From Halobacteriales archaeon QS_4_69_225 (GTDB taxonomy: Archaea; Halobacteriota; Halobacteria; Halobacteriales; Haloarculaceae), in contig PXRL01000022.1 of assembly GCA_003020965.1 (NCBI GenBank), positions 62,001 through 126,000 of the forward strand: 64,000 nucleotides of DNA. Direction: 5' to 3'. The notes beneath the pieces are model-generated. The model ran no database searches, was not told the origin of the DNA, and was given only the letters and a program-made list of their open reading frames with translations. Numbering within the stretch: position 1 is the stretch's first letter; every line of letters begins with the position of its first letter. Shown here in pieces: positions 62,013-64,000 of this stretch. The position numbers and the translations under genes are program-made.

Positions 62013-62143
62013 ATCCGGGCTTCGGCGCCGCACGTCTATAAGCTTGCGAGAGCGAGGCGGAACTGGAATCACTCGTCAAGACGGCCCGTAGCGCCGGACG
62101 CGGCGGCCGAACGGCGACTCGACGACGACGCGCGCTCCGGCCG

Positions 62144-62644
62144 TCAGCCGACGGGCTCGAACCGCCGGACCGGGGCGTCCAGCCGCTCGAGATTGGCCTC
62201 GATGGCCCGCCGCATCGCGTCGTCGATGCCGGGCAGGACGCCGACGGCGACGGCCGCCTCGTAGGGGTGGGCCTCCAGCTGGCTCCGGGCTTCGAAGTGC
62301 CGGCCGTAACCGGGCGTCTCGCGGTCGGTGTCGCTCGCGAACACCCGCTCGCGGAGGCCCACGCCGGCGTTGGCCTCGGCCTTCGTCGACAGCACCTCGA
62401 GCCGCTGGCCGGCGACCGATCCTTCCGGGTACAGCGCCACCAGCAGGTCCGTCACCGGGTGCGGCGGCTCCTCGCCGGGGTCGGGGGCGTAGGCGCCCGG
62501 CACCCGTTCGAGATTGCCGTCGGACCGCACCTCGTAGGCGACGAACCGCGGGATTCCGCCGCCGTGGAGGTGGGCGACGACCGCGGGCTCGAGGCCGCCG
62601 CCGAGCGGCGCCGGCTCGCCGACGTGGACGACCGCCGAGAGCAC
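62144..62644 (-). CDS. Conserved haloarchaeal protein, unknown function
   Basis: 166 aa from a GTG (VLSAVVHVGEPAPLGG). Mixed alpha/beta with VVAHLHGGGIPRFVAYEVRS and RSQLEAHPYEAAVAVGVLPG; the C-terminus is amphipathic helix. No cysteine or signal. The reading extends upstream to 62734 but that part is basic low-complexity promoter DNA. It is divergent from the Lhr gene. I do not recognise the family. Confidence 0.6.
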   Translation of the reverse strand: MLSAVVHVGEPAPLGGGLEPAVVAHLHGGGIPRFVAYEVRSDGNLERVPGAYAPDPGEEPPHPVTDLLVALYPEGSVAGQRLEVLSTKAEANAGVGLRERVFASDTDRETPGYGRHFEARSQLEAHPYEAAVAVGVLPGIDDAMRRAIEANLERLDAPVRRFEPVG

Positions 62645-62852
62645 GCCTCCGCTTGGCGCCGCGGGGTCCTCACACTTGGGGTCCGTACGGCGACGGAGCC
62701 GTCTCGATCTCGGCGTCGGCCGAACTGTCGTCAATGGTCCCCGTTCCGCCGGTGCCGCCGGTGCTGCCGGTCGGCGTCGGCGTCGGGGCGGACCGCCCCG
62801 AAATCACCCGCATGGAAAACCCACTTGCCGATGCGGCCGCAACCGGACACCG

Positions 62853-64000
62853 ATGAGCGCGGAGGCTCCGACGGACGCCGAGACGGCCGTTCGGGAACTG
62901 CTGGCCGACCGTGGGTTCGACTACGACCCCGAGACGGTCGCCCTCGACGACGCGGCGGCGTTCGCCCGGCTCGCCCCGCCCGTCCGGGAGTGGTGGGTCG
63001 AGGAGTTCGGCGCCTTCGTCCCGGAGAACGGCGGGCTGTTCACGCCGCCGCAGAAGGGCGCGGTTCCGCGCATCGACGACGACACGAACACGCTCGTCTG
63101 TGCGCCGACGGGCAGCGGCAAGACGCAGGCGAGCTTCTGTGCCATCATCGACGACCTCTTCCGGCGGGCCCGCACCGAGGACGGCCTCGACAACAGCGTC
63201 CACTGTCTGTACATCTCGCCGCTGAAGTCGCTGGCCAACGACATCCACCGCAACCTCGCGGAGCCACTGGACGGCATCACCGAGAAGCTGCAAGCCCGCG
63301 GCGAATCCGTCGAGATCAGACACGCCATCCGTCACGGCGACACCAGCGACAGCGACCGCCAGCGGATGCTGAAGACGACGCCGCACATCCTCAACACGAC
63401 GCCGGAGACGCTGGCCATCCTGCTGAACAGCCCGAAGTTCAAGAAGAAACTCGAGACCGTCGAGTACGTCATCGTCGACGAGATCCACTCGCTGGCGGAG
63501 AACAAACGCGGCACCCACCTGGCGGTGTCGCTGGAGCGGCTGGAGGCGATGTGCGAGACGTCGCCGACGCGGATCGGCTGCTCGGCGACCGTCGAGCCGC
63601 TGGAGACCGTCGGGGAGTTCCTCGTCGGCGGCGACTACACCGACGACGGCTGGGAACCCCGCGACTACGAGATCGTCGACGCCCGGTTCGTCCGGGAGTT
63701 CGACATCGAGTTGGCCTGTCCGACCGACGACCTCATCAACACCCCGCGGGAGGTCGTCACCGACCGCTTCTACGACCGGCTGACGGAGCTGATCGACGAC
63801 CACACCAACACGCTGGTGTTCACGAACACGCGGTCCGGCGCCGAGCGCGTCCTGCACAACCTCCGGCAGGGCGGCGACTTCGACGAGTCGAACTCCGGCT
63901 GTCACCACGGCTCGCTGTCGAAGGACCGCCGCAGGGAGATCGAGGAGGGGCTGAAGACCGGCGAGCTGGACGTCGTCACCACCTCGACGTCGCTGGAGCT
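62853..64000 (+). CDS. lhr: Lhr-family ATP-dependent helicase (5' part; runs off the window)
   Basis: The first 382 residues are present. Superfamily 2 motifs: Q-motif-like FTPPQKGAVPRID, Walker A CAPTGSGKTQASF (84-91), Ia SPLKSLANDIHR, Ib NTTPETLAILL, Walker B DEIHSLAENKRG, III GCSATVEPLE, and the motif IV/V approach TLVFTNTRSGAE and TTSTSLEL. This order and the DEIH/SAT motifs fit Lhr, a DNA-repair helicase usually over 900 aa, so most of the protein lies beyond 64000. The gap 62645-62852 before it shows a Val/Pro-coding low-complexity stretch but no gene. Confidence 0.88.
   Translation, partial: MSAEAPTDAETAVRELLADRGFDYDPETVALDDAAAFARLAPPVREWWVEEFGAFVPENGGLFTPPQKGAVPRIDDDTNTLVCAPTGSGKTQASFCAIIDDLFRRARTEDGLDNSVHCLYISPLKSLANDIHRNLAEPLDGITEKLQARGESVEIRHAIRHGDTSDSDRQRMLKTTPHILNTTPETLAILLNSPKFKKKLETVEYVIVDEIHSLAENKRGTHLAVSLERLEAMCETSPTRIGCSATVEPLETVGEFLVGGDYTDDGWEPRDYEIVDARFVREFDIELACPTDDLINTPREVVTDRFYDRLTELIDDHTNTLVFTNTRSGAERVLHNLRQGGDFDESNSGCHHGSLSKDRRREIEEGLKTGELDVVTTSTSLE

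Noticed and set aside
1-64000. Search for rRNA, complete tRNA, rolling-circle or plasmid origins and attL/attR pairs
   Set aside because: None was recognised by eye; the island edges at 27.4 and 31.7 kb show no tRNA or clear direct repeat.

Overview
The window is about 64 kb of a halophilic archaeon (class Halobacteria). The DNA is very GC-rich, the proteins are rich in Asp, Glu, Ala and Val, and many genes start at ATG or GTG about 25 nt after a TATA-like box, as expected for leaderless transcripts. Marker families agree: a salactin/volactin-type actin homologue, aMBF1, AK6/Fap7, a HerA-type ATPase with an intein, haloarchaeal DUF proteins, a DtxR-type iron box and an ilvBNC-leuCDB amino-acid cluster. 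No rRNA, tRNA or CRISPR array was found.

Layout. 0-8 kb: a Dna2/Cas4-like nuclease-helicase, small conserved proteins, an alpha/beta hydrolase, a HAD phosphatase, a CDGSH protein and two paralogous lipoproteins. 8-27 kb: two sugar-1-phosphate nucleotidyltransferases, a DUF1616 membrane protein, a MATE exporter, a metallo-beta-lactamase exonuclease next to an ATP-dependent DNA ligase, tandem glycosyltransferases, a 7TM histidine kinase, an NDP-sugar epimerase, a saccharopine-dehydrogenase-like enzyme, a DoxX-like protein, an exported winged-helix protein and a receiver-GAF / RecA-like pair. 27.4-31.7 kb: an AT-richer accessory island with an insertion-sequence remnant, an ABC exporter, a P-loop kinase, a ParB-like protein and a glycosyltransferase stub.

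32.5-41.3 kb: branched-chain amino-acid biosynthesis, namely leuA (apparently frameshifted near its start) and then one tightly overlapping operon ilvB-ilvN-ilvC-(unknown)-leuC-(25-codon ORF)-leuD-leuB. ilvB has its own promoter and a roughly 205-nt leader with a 24-codon ORF ending in Ile-Arg-Ile-Val-Gly-Ala-Ala. A perfect 8-bp hairpin overlaps the end of that ORF. This is a candidate archaeal attenuator and the most interesting regulatory feature of the window.

41-54.6 kb: mostly housekeeping and conserved haloarchaeal genes (DUF5799, OsmC, UPF0173, GNAT, FAH, CopD, YqeC, SDR, zinc ribbons, salactin, hisC-AK6-CDP-alcohol transferase, aMBF1, tpiA). 54.6-64 kb: the HerA-type ATPase whose P-loop is split by a LAGLIDADG intein carrying a frameshift; an iron-siderophore ABC importer with only the binding protein intact; DNA polymerase IV; and the 5' part of an Lhr helicase that runs off the window.

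A family of short non-coding elements with inverted-repeat ends lies between genes at about 8.1, 14.6, 16.5 and 43.3 kb. Several genes show single-base indels (leuA, the herA intein, a 46-codon ORF at 32.2 kb). Sequencing error is a live alternative for these, but not for the permease, which has a large internal deletion and an in-frame stop.
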